Shown here piece after piece: positions 24,506 through 33,728 of a stretch of 40,437 nucleotides of DNA. Made by a program: the position numbers and the translations under genes. The notes under the pieces are model-generated. The model saw only the letters and a program-made list of their open reading frames with translations. It was not told where the DNA came from and did not search any database. The stretch is from positions 1-40,437 of the forward strand of contig PXRK01000025.1 in assembly GCA_003021015.1 (NCBI GenBank), given 5' to 3'. This DNA is from Halobacteriales archaeon QS_4_66_20. GTDB taxonomy: Archaea > Halobacteriota > Halobacteria > Halobacteriales > Haloarculaceae. How positions within the stretch are numbered: position 1 is the stretch's first letter; each line of letters starts with the position of its first letter.

Positions 24506-24682
24506 GCCGGCACCTCCGGGCGCGTCTGCGTGTACTGTGCCTCCCAGTGGTCATTGCTCGTGTCTCTAGGCGGTCGGGCGAAAACGATTTCGTTCTCGTA
24601 TCGGGACGAGTCGCGGTCTTTCGGTGTCATCGGCGCGGGCTCCCCGGCTGTTACCCCGACTCGATAGCAATCTCTGCCCGTG
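24506..24682. promoter_or_regulatory. upstream region of the Mrp antiporter operon
   Basis: These 177 bp between the ApbC-like gene's stop and mrpE contain an imperfect palindrome, AAAACGATTTCGTTCT at about 24581-24596, centred about 80 bp before the ATG. No clear TATA box is seen. The palindrome might be an operator, which is a weak suggestion. Confidence 0.3.
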
Positions 24683-25735
24683 CTACTGCGAGGCGGCGCG
24701 GCGCCGGTGGACGATCCCCTGCATGTTCGCTGTCTTCCCGACGAACTCGCGGAACGCCTCGCTCGTTTCGCCCTCGCCGAGGACGATCGGCTCGCCGCCG
24801 TCGCCACCCTGGCGGATCGCGGGATCGAGCGGGATCGAGCCCAGGAAAGGCATGTCGACCTCCTCGGCGAACCGCTCGCCGCCGCCCTCGCCGAAGATGG
24901 CGTGCTCGCCGCCGCAGTCGGGACAGCGGAACGACGACATGTTCTCGACGATCCCGAGTACGGGGGTCTCGTGTTCGCCGAACATCTCCAGGCCCTTGCG
25001 GGCGTCGTCGAGCGCGACGTCCTGGGGGGTGGTGACGATCACGGCGCCGGAGACGGGGACGCTCTGCAGCAGCGTGAGCTGGGTGTCGCCGGTGCCCGGC
25101 GGGAGGTCGACCACCATGTAGTCCAGGTCGCCCCAGCGGACGTCCTCCCAGAGCTGGGTCAACACCTTGTGGACCATCGGCCCCCGCCAGATCACGGGGT
25201 CGTCCTCGCCGAGCATGAAGTCCATGCTCATCAGCTTCATCCCGTACTGCTCGGGGGGGATGATCTCCTGGTCGGGCGTCGCGGCGGGCGTCTCGTCGGC
25301 GTCGACCATCCGCGGGACGTTCGGGCCGTACACGTCGGCGTCGAACAGGCCGACGCGGGCGCCAAGCTCCGCCAGACCCGCCGCGAGATTCACCGCCACG
25401 GTGCTCTTGCCGACGCCGCCCTTGCCCGAGGCGACGGCGATGACGTTCTCCACGCCGGGCAGCACCTGCTCGTCGGGGTCCAGCCCGCGGTCGATGCTGG
25501 CCGAGAGGTCGATCTCGTAGTCGAAGCCCGCGAGCGCCTCCCGGACGTCTCCGGCCAGCGCGGTTTCGGCCGGCGAGAACGGTGCGCCGAGCGCGAGGTC
25601 GACGGCGATCACGCGGTCGTCGTGGTCGATGTCGATGGCGTTGACGAGCCCCAGCGAGACGACGTCCCCCCCGAGGTCCGGGTCCGCGACGTCCCGGATC
25701 CGGTCGCGGACGGCGTCGGTGTCGGGTGTCTCCAT
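24683..25735 (-). CDS. Mrp/ApbC-NBP35 family Fe-S carrier ATPase
   Basis: This 350-residue P-loop protein has an N-terminal MIP18/DUF59 domain (about 1-90, RIRDVADPDLGGDVVSLGLV), the deviant Walker A GKGGVGKST at about 101-109, FDADVYGPNVPRMV, DLPPGTGDTQLT, and the cluster-binding pair CPDC in SSFRCPDCGGEHAIFGEGGG. The length is typical. The protein assembles and transfers [4Fe-4S] clusters to target proteins; despite the shared name it has nothing to do with the Mrp antiporter next door. A TATA-like GCCTTATCG on the minus strand (about 25759-25767) lies about 28 bp before the ATG. Confidence 0.94.
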   Translation of the reverse strand: METPDTDAVRDRIRDVADPDLGGDVVSLGLVNAIDIDHDDRVIAVDLALGAPFSPAETALAGDVREALAGFDYEIDLSASIDRGLDPDEQVLPGVENVIAVASGKGGVGKSTVAVNLAAGLAELGARVGLFDADVYGPNVPRMVDADETPAATPDQEIIPPEQYGMKLMSMDFMLGEDDPVIWRGPMVHKVLTQLWEDVRWGDLDYMVVDLPPGTGDTQLTLLQSVPVSGAVIVTTPQDVALDDARKGLEMFGEHETPVLGIVENMSSFRCPDCGGEHAIFGEGGGERFAEEVDMPFLGSIPLDPAIRQGGDGGEPIVLGEGETSEAFREFVGKTANMQGIVHRRRAASQ

Positions 25736-25770
25736 ACTCCCAGTACGCCGAGGTCAGTCGATAAGGCTTC

Positions 25771-25820
25771 TGATACTGCCGGACGTGATTCCGTTAAAAT
25801 AGTCACGTCCGGCAGTATGA
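25771..25820. repeat. palindromic element, minimal copy (50 bp)
   Basis: The sequence is TGATAC-TGCCGGAC-GTGATT, a 10-nt loop, then AGTCAC-GTCCGGCA-GTATGA. The loop CCGTTAAAAT still holds both end-specific motifs (CGTTA of one end; ATTTTA of the other on the minus strand). It is thus just the two ends fused. It lies between the divergent ApbC-like and acyl-CoA ligase genes, where no stop codon is present. Confidence 0.88.
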
Positions 25821-25893
25821 ACTCCAACGCCGGGTAACAGCGGAGCGGCGATCCGGGGCGCCCGACAACTCGCGGCGTGTTGTTCATAGTTTC

Positions 25894-25918
25894 ACACACG
25901 TTTTTTATGTGAGACTTT
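25894..25918 (+). promoter_or_regulatory. promoter and possible operator of the acyl-CoA ligase gene
   Basis: GTTTTTTATG at about 25899-25908 is a plausible TATA box, about 40 bp before the start. It lies inside a TCACA-N11-TGTGA inverted repeat (25892-25912), which could be a repressor site covering the promoter. This is inference only. Confidence 0.4.
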
Positions 25919-25938
25919 CGTAGGGCGGAGCGAGCCCG

Positions 25939-27966
25939 GTGGATACGATGGTGACAATACAGGAGCCAGACTGGCTGCAGGCCGAACGGGAGTACGAAGA
26001 CCCGCTCAGGGAGCGCGGCACGATCCCGGAGCTGTTCGAGCGGAGTGCCGGCGACCACCTCGACGACGACGCCCAGCTGTACAAGGGCGGTGTGTACGAC
26101 CGGTCGATGGCCGGCATCGTCCCGGCGGCGCCCGACGGCGAGTACGCCGCGATCACCTACAGGGAGATGCGCGACGTCGTCCGCAACCTCGCGGCGGGCT
26201 TTCGCGAACTCGGCTTCGAGCGGGGCGAGCGCGTCGGCATCCTGGCCGACACGCGCATGGAGTGGGCCCAGAGCGACCTCGCTCTGCTGGCGGCGGGCTG
26301 TGTCGTCTCGACGGTGTACACCGACTCCTCGCCGGATCAGGTCGAGTACCTGCTCGACGACCCCGGCGCCATCGGCGTCGTCGTCGAGAACGAGGAACTG
26401 CTCGACCGCGTGCTCTCGGTCGAGGACGCGCTCGACCTGGAGGTGATCGTGCTGATCGACGATCCCGGGGGGAGCTACGACCGCGAGGACCTGTACACGC
26501 TGGCGGAGGTTCACGACCTCGGCGCGGAGGTGTTCGAGCAGGGGACCTACGAACAGTGGATAGACGAGACCGACCCGGACGACCTCGCGAGCCTCATCTA
26601 CACGTCCGGGACTACCGGCAAGCCGAAGGGGGTGCGGCTGACCCACTGGAACTTCCGATCTAACTTCTACCAGGTCCAGCGCCGCGCCGGCCACCGGGCG
26701 GACGAACCCCGCCGGCCGTCGATCGACTCCGACACCGTCTCCATCGCCTTTCTCCCGCTGGCGCACGTCTTCGAGCGGTTCACCGGCCACTTCCAGATGT
26801 TCGGCGTCGGCGCGACCGTCGGCTACGCCGAGAGCACTGACACCATCAGCGAGGATATCGTGAAGATCACCCCGACGTCCGGCGCGAGCGTTCCCCGGGT
26901 GTACGAGCGGATCTTCGACTCGATGCGCGAGCAGGCGGGCGAGAGCCCGATCAAAGAGCGTATCTTCGGCTGGGCGCTCGAGGTGGCCCGGGACTACCAG
27001 CGGGCCGACTCGCCGGGGCCGATTCTGAAGGCCAAACACGGGCTCGCCGACCGGCTGGTGTACGACAGCGTCAAGGAGAACCTCGGCGGCAACATCGAGC
27101 TGATGGTGTCGGGCGGCGGCAGCCTGAGCACGGACCTCTGTGAGATGTTCAACGGGATGGGGATCACGCTCGCGGAGGGGTACGGGCTGACCGAGACGTC
27201 GCCGGTCATCTCGGTGAACTCCCCCGACGACATCCGGCCGGGGACGCTCGGCCCGGCGCTGACCGGCGTCGACGTCGCCATCGACACCGCACAGGACGTC
27301 GAGGAGGACTACGAGCATCCCGGGAGTACCCTCGGGGAGCTACTCGTCCGCGGGGACAACGTCACCGACGGCTACTGGAACAAGCCAGGGCCGACCGAGC
27401 GGGCGTTCGTCGAGGACCCCTTCGCCGAAGACGCCGAAGGCGACGTCGTTGCGGCGGAGCCGCTGACCGCCGACGGCAAGTGGTTCCGCACCGGCGACCT
27501 CGTGGAGCTGACGCCCGACGGCTTCCTGCTTTTCCACGACCGGATCAAGCAGTTGCTCGTGCTCGATACGGGCAAGAACGTCGCCCCCCAGCCCATCGAG
27601 GACGCGTTCGCCACGAACGACCGCATCGAGCAGATCATGGTGGTCGGCGACAGTCGGAAGTTCATCGCCGCGCTGATCGTGCCGAACTTCGAACGCCTGG
27701 AGGGCTGGACCGACCAGGAGGGTATCGACCTGCCCGACGACCGCGAGGAACTCACCAACGACGAGCGGGTCATGGGGTGGATCGAGGAGGCGGTCGCGGA
27801 GGTCAACGACGGGTTCGAAAAACACGAGCGGGTCAAGAAGTTCGCCCTCGTCCCCGAGGAGTGGACGGCCGAAAACGAGATGCTGACTCCCTCGATGAAG
27901 AAGAAACGGCGGACGATCATGGACACCTACGAGACGTACGTCGAGGAGATCTACGCCGACGACTGA
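25939..27966 (+). CDS. long-chain fatty acid-CoA ligase (AMP-forming)
   Basis: This 675-residue protein starts at GTG 25939; the ATG at 25948 is an equally good start (672 residues). It belongs to the ANL adenylating superfamily, ACSL-like branch: YTSGTTGKPKGVRLTHWN (about residue 220, phosphate-binding loop), SIAFLPLAHVFERF, GYGLTETSPVISVNSPDDIR, GKWFRTGDLVELTPDGFLLF, and DRIKQLLVLDTGKNVAPQPI. The last motif is the hinge region of long-chain ligases. The enzyme activates fatty acids to acyl-CoA with ATP. The C-terminal catalytic Lys region is present, so it looks intact. It is monocistronic. Confidence 0.93.
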   Translation: MDTMVTIQEPDWLQAEREYEDPLRERGTIPELFERSAGDHLDDDAQLYKGGVYDRSMAGIVPAAPDGEYAAITYREMRDVVRNLAAGFRELGFERGERVGILADTRMEWAQSDLALLAAGCVVSTVYTDSSPDQVEYLLDDPGAIGVVVENEELLDRVLSVEDALDLEVIVLIDDPGGSYDREDLYTLAEVHDLGAEVFEQGTYEQWIDETDPDDLASLIYTSGTTGKPKGVRLTHWNFRSNFYQVQRRAGHRADEPRRPSIDSDTVSIAFLPLAHVFERFTGHFQMFGVGATVGYAESTDTISEDIVKITPTSGASVPRVYERIFDSMREQAGESPIKERIFGWALEVARDYQRADSPGPILKAKHGLADRLVYDSVKENLGGNIELMVSGGGSLSTDLCEMFNGMGITLAEGYGLTETSPVISVNSPDDIRPGTLGPALTGVDVAIDTAQDVEEDYEHPGSTLGELLVRGDNVTDGYWNKPGPTERAFVEDPFAEDAEGDVVAAEPLTADGKWFRTGDLVELTPDGFLLFHDRIKQLLVLDTGKNVAPQPIEDAFATNDRIEQIMVVGDSRKFIAALIVPNFERLEGWTDQEGIDLPDDREELTNDERVMGWIEEAVAEVNDGFEKHERVKKFALVPEEWTAENEMLTPSMKKKRRTIMDTYETYVEEIYADD

Positions 27967-27997
27967 TTCGGCGGCCCCAGTCCGGTCGCCGGTTACT

Positions 27998-28219
27998 CTA
28001 CGACAGTTCGAGCGGCTGAGTTTGACAGCGTTTTTCGCCGGCCGCGTCAGCAGCAGCCAGGAGGGAGTCGGTGAGTACGCCGAGATCTGCGGGGCAAAAG
28101 CCGAGGAGCGCGGTCGCTTTTCGGAGGGGGTCGTCCTCGACGCGGTGGAGTCGCCAGCCGGCAGGGAGTGAGCGACCGCTAGGCGACGATCTGCACCTGT
28201 CGGGTTCTGGGGCCGTCAC
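27998..28219 (-). CDS. possible small uncharacterised protein
   Basis: A 73-codon frame overlaps the 3' end of the YjbQ gene by about 40 bases. Its second half (PAGWRLHRVEDDPLRKATAL, then LGFCPADLGVLTDSLLAAAD) has a protein-like residue mix without the Arg/Ala bias of antisense frames here. The first 20 codons are dubious and no better start exists. No similarity is recognised. It may be a real short gene co-transcribed with the YjbQ gene, or spurious. Confidence 0.3.
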   Translation of the reverse strand: MTAPEPDRCRSSPSGRSLPAGWRLHRVEDDPLRKATALLGFCPADLGVLTDSLLAAADAAGEKRCQTQPLELS

Positions 28220-28565
28220 ACTCCACGAGGAGGACCGACTGCCACGTGCCGAGCTGGAGCGAGCCGTCGGCGACGGGGACGGTGACGCTCGGGCCGACCA
28301 GCATCGCCCGGACGTGGGAGTCGGCGTTGTCGTCGATCTGGTCGTGTGCCCACCCCCCGTCGGGCACGAGGTCGTCGAGTGCGGTCTCGAAATCGCCCAG
28401 CAGTCGGGATTCGCCCTCGTTGACCGTGACCGCGGCCGTCGTGTGTTCGACGAAGACGGTGATCGTTCCGGTCGTGTTTGTGGGGATGGCGTTCGTGATT
28501 TGGTCCGTGATGTCGACGACTTCGAGCCGCTCGTTGGTGGTGATCTGGACTGTCTCGCTGCTCAT
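28179..28565 (-). CDS. YjbQ/UPF0047 family protein
   Basis: This 128-residue protein matches the YjbQ family throughout: VEHTTAAVTVNEGESRLLGD, a WAHDQIDDNADSHVRAMLVG segment with the conserved His/Asp/Asn residues, VPVADGSLQLGTWQ, and VLLVECDGPRTRQV. Family members show weak thiamin-phosphate synthase activity and are small trimeric enzymes of unsettled role. The ATG at 28565 is chosen because homology starts there (MSSETVQITT); a longer frame runs into the palindromic element at 28622. An AT-rich patch at about 28588-28598 could be its TATA. Confidence 0.9.
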   Translation of the reverse strand: MSSETVQITTNERLEVVDITDQITNAIPTNTTGTITVFVEHTTAAVTVNEGESRLLGDFETALDDLVPDGGWAHDQIDDNADSHVRAMLVGPSVTVPVADGSLQLGTWQSVLLVECDGPRTRQVQIVA

Positions 28566-28621
28566 GTGTGTCGGGACGGCCCCCATTTCTTTCAATTCGG
28601 CGTTCAGATTCGTGTCGGTGC

Positions 28622-28735
28622 TGATACTGGTGGCCGTAGTTCTTTTACTCACCAGTCTCCGCTATCTGCGGAGACAGACCCGTTCCGCCTGGATTCTCAA
28701 TTCAAGTGTTCACGTACGTACAGCCACCAGTATGA
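28622..28735. repeat. palindromic element, diverged copy (about 114 bp)
   Basis: The left end TGATAC-TGGTGGCC-GTAGTTCTTTTA and the right end, on the minus strand, ATAC-TGGTGGCT-GTACG share an 8-nt arm with one change. The GTGAYT core is degraded. A small hairpin (TCTCCGCTATCTGCGGAGA) is in the interior. The same arm recurs alone at 38405. Confidence 0.65.
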
Positions 28736-28739
28736 ATGG

Positions 28740-29217
28740 TCTCGCTGGCTGGCTAGGAACTGATCGTTCAACCCCGCCCACGGTGGGGCGGGGAATCCGC
28801 CTCGGTTCTCTTTTGAAATCCCCCGCCCGCTCGACTTCGTTCGCCTCGCTTCGCTCGGCTCACCATCCGGGGCTCTCACGGGTCGCTTCCGCTCCCCGCT
28901 CGCATTCCGAGGGCTCCCTCCGGTCGCCCTCGCTGCTCGGGTACGCTCGCCAGCGCGCGCCGCGTGGAACGTGAAATTGCCGGTCGACCAAACAACACTC
29001 CTGGCGGACTGAAAGGGCGAGGCAGGCTCGCGGTCGCTGAGCGGGCTCTATCCGAGCGAGCGCCAGCGAGTGAGGATATCCCGCTCAGCGGGATCCGCGA
29101 GCGTGCCGAGGGCTTTCTGCATCACAGTGGTACCACCAGTCACCACAGCTCCCACTCATCGCGAACTGCCGGGAGCGTTCGGTCTCAATCGAGTCCAAGA
29201 TCCAATGGTAGTCGGTC
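28740..29217. other. repeat-rich intergenic region
   Basis: No gene is supported in about 480 bp. It holds a strong hairpin at 28773-28793 (CCCCGCCC ACGGTG GGGCGGGG), followed by AATCCGCCTCGGTTCTCTTTT. Next is a CGCTCG/GCTTCG-rich low-complexity tract (28825-28975). From about 28990 comes CTCCTGGCGGACTGAAAGGG followed by repeated GAGCGAGCG-like text to about 29110. The hairpin plus conserved tail is reminiscent of the right end of an IS200/IS605-type element, but no transposase or TnpB gene is left. Confidence 0.4.
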
Positions 29218-32200
29218 CTAGGCTAGCCACTCGTCAGGTTTCGTGTCGTAGTCGACGTCGGTGGCGGCGAGATGCTCGACCTCCGTCCAGTCGAGTTCCT
29301 CCTCGGCGAAGTCCATGCCGTCGTAGCGGATCTCGAAGCCCGTCTCCTCGGGTTCGGGTTCGCGGTCGCGCCGGCGGGCCACTTCGAGGTCGTGGTCGTC
29401 GTAGGTCTTGATGATCGTCCGTAGCGCGACGGGCCGGCCCCAGAGTTCGAACACGCGTTCGAGCGTGTCCTTGGCCTGCTCGACGTCGAGCGAGACGCCG
29501 TTGTACTGGTGTTCCAGCAGCAGTTCGTTGCGGTTGCGGTAGTTGCCGTCCGCGACCGCGATGGTGGGCTTGCCGAAGTTCGTGAACTGCAGCATCAGCT
29601 TCTTTTTGACGTCCTCGTAATCGGTCGAGGTGGCGCGGTAGTCGTCCGAGGAGTGCATGTACTCGTAGGTGAAGTAGTCGTGCTCGTCGACGAACTCCTG
29701 GGTGAGGAACTCGTCGATGAACGTCACGTCGTTGTGACTCTCGCGGATCTCCCGCATGCGGTCCCAGCCGACGGTGTAGTCGACGTCGTCGAGCGCCTCC
29801 TCGACGCTCGCGTACCGCTCGTCGTCGAACAGGTACCGCGAGATCCGCTCGAGCTCCTCCATCGAGATGCGCGCGATGTACCCCCGGTTTGCTGGCTGGA
29901 CCAGCGAGTAGTGTCGCTCCGCCAACCCGAAGTAGGTGAACAGCTTCCAGGGGTACGTTTCGAGGTCGACCTCCTCGCCGCTCAGCGCGGCGTCGAGCGT
30001 GTCGTAATCGATCCGGGGATCGCCCGCAGGAATCGCGTCGAGAGCCTCGGGGTCGACCGACGCCACCAGGTCGTCGGGCTCCAGCAGGGCGAGCACCTGC
30101 TCGAAGTCGATCGTGTCGTGGAAGTTGCGCCAGGTGATCCCCTCGACCCGCAGGAGTTGTTCGACGACGTGCCGCCGATTTTCGGTGTTCTCGACGTACT
30201 CCCACAGCTCCAGCCCCAGGCTGTAGGGGTTCAGCCCGCCGGAGCCCAGCACCTTCGACATGTGATCCGCGTAGGTGACGAACTCGTCGGCGCCGGCGAA
30301 GTTCTCGTCGGCCATCATCAGCGACTCCCAGTAGGAGTTGTGGTTGATCAGGCCGGCTGCTGCGTACCGGTGCGTGTTTTCGACGGAGATGTCGTACACC
30401 GTGCCCGATCCCTCGGTGATCGAGACGATCTCGTCGGTCCACAACTCGTCTTCGAACCACGCCAAGTCGTCGAGATAGCTCCGGAGAGCGTCGGTCTTCT
30501 CGTCGTATCCGAACCCGATCTGTTCCGCGAACAGCTTCGCGGATTTGCCGGTCAGATGGACGTGGTAACAGCCGTCAGACTGCTCTCGACGCCTGCTCAG
30601 AATGCCGAAGTTCGTCAACAGCAGCTGCACCTGTCGACTCATCGGCTCGCTTTTCGTGCTGAGGATCGCCCCAGCGTCGCCCGCATACCCGTCGGCGTCC
30701 ATCAGGCCACGAATAAACTCGGCGACCACTGATTTCGGAGATCGGCGGATCTGGTCCGGTACCTCCTTTTTGTGGGCCGCGTTCCCGGCAGGGATGTCGA
30801 ACACGTCTGTCAGGAAGTCCATGAGGTTCTTCGAGTAGGCGTAGACGCGCCACCGCGATCCCTGTTCGCTGACCGTCGGTTCTACGCCGAACAGCTCCTC
30901 CGTCAGTCCGGCAAACTCTTCAACCCTGTCTCTGGATCCGCTGGTAAATCCGATGTGGCGGGAGTTCGACGGGAGATGGCCGTCGCCGACAAATAGCCCC
31001 AGGAACCGACCGAACTGCTCGTCGAGCTGGTCGGGAATCCGGATCGTTTCGCGCTGGGAGTTGCCCTGATCGTCAGCGTCGTACTTCGCCAGTTCGCGTT
31101 CGATAGCGTTAGCCCGTTCGGCACGTCCCGTCTTCCGGTATCGGATAACTGTCCACACCGAGACACCAGCTGCTTCCGCAACGTCGTCAAGCGTGACGTG
31201 GTCCGGGTGGTCCCAATCGAGGGCGACGTACTCGTCGGGCCACACGCCGTTCCCACCCGAAACCTCGATCGTCTCTCCGGTCGACAGTTCGTCGAGGCGG
31301 ATCCACGACCCGTCCGGACGACGGATCCGATGGTTGTTCGATCCGGTGAGTTCGAAGCCACGGCGGGTCTCGACAGTGACCGTGTCGTGACCCTCGATGA
31401 TGTTCGAGTCGTAGACAGCCTGCGTTTCGTCACCGTCCGATACCGGCGTGTGTTGCTCGACGACCTCCTGCATCTCCACGAGCCCGTCCGAACTGAACAC
31501 AGGAGTGTCTGGGGCGACACAGGCCCACCCCTCGTTGAGCACCTTCGTCATCTTCTGGGGCGCGAAGTAGTACGCCTCCCGGCGGAGAATTTCGAGGATC
31601 TCCTCCTGCCAGTCCTCCATCTCGACGGCCTTGCCGGCCTCGGGGTCGTACTGCCTCCCGTGTTCGCGCAGGAACGCGAGGATGTCGCGTTCGGGCTCCT
31701 CGGGGAAGGTGATGGCCTCGTCGTCGTCGCGCTGGTCGTCGAGCCACTCCTCGTCGAACACCTGCCGGCGGACCTCCTCGGAGAGCTCCAGTTCGTCGAG
31801 CTGATCGTCGAGCTCCGCGAGGTCCGGGCCGACCGGCTCGTCGTCGGGATCGATCGGCTCGTAGGGCTGGTGCTGGTCGATGTTGTCCTCCAGGCAGAGG
31901 GCGTGGTCGATCCAGCGCTCGATCTCGCCGCGGTCGATCTCGGGATCCTGTATGTACTCGCGGACGCTGTCGGCGTGCCGGGAGAGCAGGCTGGCGGCGT
32001 TCGGGTCGCGGCTGAACATCGCGAACCACTCGTTGTTCGCGAAGAAATCCGAGTGCGCCTCGACGTGGGTGATGACGGCTTTCTGGTCGGCGAGGCTGTT
32101 GGAGATCTGCAGGAACGCGTGGGCGGGGTTGTCGTTGTTGACGATCTCGAACGCCTTGCCGCCGAGGAACTGGCCCTGTTTCTGCTGGCGATCGTACTGC

Positions 32201-32403
32201 ATCCCCCAGCGCCAGTGGGGGTAGCGCTGCTGGAACCCGCCGTAGGCGATCAGCTCGTTCATCTCGTCGTAGTCGACGATCCAGTAGTTGACGTCGTACG
32301 GATCCAGCCCGAGTTTGCGGGCGAGCCGCGAAGCCTCCTCGACGGGCTCCTCGAGTTCCTCTGCCTCCCGTTGCATCCGGATGTCGTCTGCAGTGTTATT
32401 CAT
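29218..32403 (-). CDS. SpoVR family protein containing an intein
   Basis: The 1061-residue reading frame is made of a 666-residue SpoVR-like extein and a 395-residue insertion. SpoVR marks on the N-extein: [27 protein letters not shown]-like [23 protein letters not shown], and [15 protein letters not shown]-extein: [36 protein letters not shown], and [20 protein letters not shown]. The intein (residues 295-689) sits exactly between NEGWA and SYWES, a site that is uninterrupted in bacterial YcgB/SpoVR. The protein works with PrkA-type kinases and the DUF444 protein in a starvation/stress module; its activity is unknown. The start overlaps the DUF444 gene by eight bases. Confidence 0.93.
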   Translation of the reverse strand: MNNTADDIRMQREAEELEEPVEEASRLARKLGLDPYDVNYWIVDYDEMNELIAYGGFQQRYPHWRWGMQYDRQQKQGQFLGGKAFEIVNNDNPAHAFLQISNSLADQKAVITHVEAHSDFFANNEWFAMFSRDPNAASLLSRHADSVREYIQDPEIDRGEIERWIDHALCLEDNIDQHQPYEPIDPDDEPVGPDLAELDDQLDELELSEEVRRQVFDEEWLDDQRDDDEAITFPEEPERDILAFLREHGRQYDPEAGKAVEMEDWQEEILEILRREAYYFAPQKMTKVLNEGWACVAPDTPVFSSDGLVEMQEVVEQHTPVSDGDETQAVYDSNIIEGHDTVTVETRRGFELTGSNNHRIRRPDGSWIRLDELSTGETIEVSGGNGVWPDEYVALDWDHPDHVTLDDVAEAAGVSVWTVIRYRKTGRAERANAIERELAKYDADDQGNSQRETIRIPDQLDEQFGRFLGLFVGDGHLPSNSRHIGFTSGSRDRVEEFAGLTEELFGVEPTVSEQGSRWRVYAYSKNLMDFLTDVFDIPAGNAAHKKEVPDQIRRSPKSVVAEFIRGLMDADGYAGDAGAILSTKSEPMSRQVQLLLTNFGILSRRREQSDGCYHVHLTGKSAKLFAEQIGFGYDEKTDALRSYLDDLAWFEDELWTDEIVSITEGSGTVYDISVENTHRYAAAGLINHNSYWESLMMADENFAGADEFVTYADHMSKVLGSGGLNPYSLGLELWEYVENTENRRHVVEQLLRVEGITWRNFHDTIDFEQVLALLEPDDLVASVDPEALDAIPAGDPRIDYDTLDAALSGEEVDLETYPWKLFTYFGLAERHYSLVQPANRGYIARISMEELERISRYLFDDERYASVEEALDDVDYTVGWDRMREIRESHNDVTFIDEFLTQEFVDEHDYFTYEYMHSSDDYRATSTDYEDVKKKLMLQFTNFGKPTIAVADGNYRNRNELLLEHQYNGVSLDVEQAKDTLERVFELWGRPVALRTIIKTYDDHDLEVARRRDREPEPEETGFEIRYDGMDFAEEELDWTEVEHLAATDVDYDTKPDEWLA
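30337..31521 (-). mobile_element. LAGLIDADG intein inside the SpoVR gene
   Basis: This is 395 codons in frame. Splicing motifs: Cys1 in [13 protein letters not shown] (block A), TGSNNHRI with the block B His, [20 protein letters not shown] ending His-Asn (block G), then Ser as the +1 residue. Homing-endonuclease motifs: [16 protein letters not shown] and [17 protein letters not shown], the two LAGLIDADG helices with their acidic residues (Asp in GDG and DADG). Between block B and the nuclease is a helix-turn-helix-like insert, [20 protein letters not shown]. All splice and nuclease residues appear intact, so splicing and homing are plausible. Confidence 0.93.
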
Positions 32404-33712
32404 CGCTGTCCTCCGTGCTGAGAATGCTGTAGATGGCGTCTGTCACGTCTTCCGGGCTGGAGACGTACGCCACGGCGATGTTGCTCTCGACCCCGAAGTG
32501 CTGTTCGACCTCCTCGGCGTGGGTCGCGTTGATCGCGTTGCCCGACGGCTGGGTCTCGACGTAGGCGTGGAGGTTGGCGTCGATGCGCTCCATCAGCGGG
32601 ATGACGTTCTCCTCGGTGTCGTTGCTGGAGTTCTCGGAGTCGCCGGCGGCGAACACGTAGCGGTTCCAGTCCGCCCAGGGGTACGCCTCGTCGAGGCGTT
32701 CCATCGCGAGTTCGTAGGCGCTGGAGATGCGCGTCCCGCCGCCCGAGCGGATGCCGAAGAACTCCTCGCGGTCGACCTCCCAGGCGTCGGCGTCGTGGGC
32801 GATGTAGACGAACTCGGCGTTGTCGTACTTGCCCTGGAGGTACCAGTCCAGCGGCGTGAACGTCCGCTCGACGAGTTCGCGCTTCTTCTGGCGCATGCTC
32901 CCCGACACGTCGCGGATGTTGACTACGACGACGTTCTTCTCGCGCTCCTCGATGATCTCGGGATAACGGTAGCGCTCGTCCTCGCGGCGGAACGGGATCT
33001 GGTCGACGCCCTCCCGCCGGATGCGGTGGGCGGTGGTGGTCCGGTCGGTCTCGGATTCCATCTCCTCGAGGCTGCCGTAGGTCCCCCGGTCGTCGCGGGG
33101 GATCTCGTCGTACTGCTCCTCGATCCAGGCCCGCGAGACGGGGAAGTTCTCCTCCGTGCGGGCCCACTCGAACGCCTTCGCGGGGCCCCAGCCGTCGATT
33201 TTCAGTGCCTCACGGACGTACTCCTCGTCGAAGTCCATCGCGAGCTTGCGCTTGAGCCCCTTCTTGAACAGCCGCTCGAAGTCAAGCGTCGACGTCGGGC
33301 CCGTGCGGGTGATGTCCGTAAAGTCACCCTCGGTCTCCTCGATCACCTTCTTGCCCTTGGGGTCGAGGTCGAGCCCGAGTTCCTCGTCGAGCTCCTCGGC
33401 GAACTCCTCGGGGTCCATCTCGTAGTACTCGTGGTCGCCGCCCTCCTCGCCGGGGTCGCCGTCCTCGTCGCCGTCCTCCTGTGGCTGGCCGACGGGGTCG
33501 CCGGGCTCGGGCGTCCCGTCGCCGCCCTGGCCGACGCCACCCATGTCCCGCTGGTCGTACTCGAACTCCGGCAGGTCGATGATCTTGATCGGGATCCGTA
33601 CCTGGTCGCGCCGGCTGCTGCCCAGGTCGCCGTACTGGATGAACTCCGAGAGGTCCTGCCGGCGGTTCTCGCCGACCTCTCTGTACCTGTCGAGGTCGTC
33701 TTTCAGTCCCAT
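32396..33712 (-). CDS. DUF444 (YeaH-like) protein with VWA-type domain
   Basis: This 438-residue protein has a basic start ([20 protein letters not shown]), an acidic Gly/Asp/Glu-rich linker (about 60-95), and a VWA-like region from about 258: [20 protein letters not shown], a complete DxSxS MIDAS motif, then [14 protein letters not shown] and [18 protein letters not shown]. It matches the YeaH/UPF0229 family encoded next to PrkA/YeaG kinases in bacteria. Its role is probably as a scaffold or substrate-recruiting partner for the kinases. It sits 16 bp after prkA2 and overlaps spoVR by eight bases. Confidence 0.92.
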   Translation of the reverse strand: MGLKDDLDRYREVGENRRQDLSEFIQYGDLGSSRRDQVRIPIKIIDLPEFEYDQRDMGGVGQGGDGTPEPGDPVGQPQEDGDEDGDPGEEGGDHEYYEMDPEEFAEELDEELGLDLDPKGKKVIEETEGDFTDITRTGPTSTLDFERLFKKGLKRKLAMDFDEEYVREALKIDGWGPAKAFEWARTEENFPVSRAWIEEQYDEIPRDDRGTYGSLEEMESETDRTTTAHRIRREGVDQIPFRREDERYRYPEIIEEREKNVVVVNIRDVSGSMRQKKRELVERTFTPLDWYLQGKYDNAEFVYIAHDADAWEVDREEFFGIRSGGGTRISSAYELAMERLDEAYPWADWNRYVFAAGDSENSSNDTEENVIPLMERIDANLHAYVETQPSGNAINATHAEEVEQHFGVESNIAVAYVSSPEDVTDAIYSILSTEDSDE

Positions 33713-33728
33713 CTGTCGGTCACCTCAG

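Noticed and set aside
24683..25735. ApbC/Mrp gene as part of the Mrp antiporter operon
   Set aside because: The shared name is coincidental; it has its own promoter-like box and 177 bp separate it from mrpE.
29218..32403. SpoVR with a large unrelated domain insertion or two fused genes
   Set aside because: Boundaries carry all splicing residues (Cys1, His-Asn, +1 Ser) and restore a continuous conserved motif when removed, so an intein explains it better.
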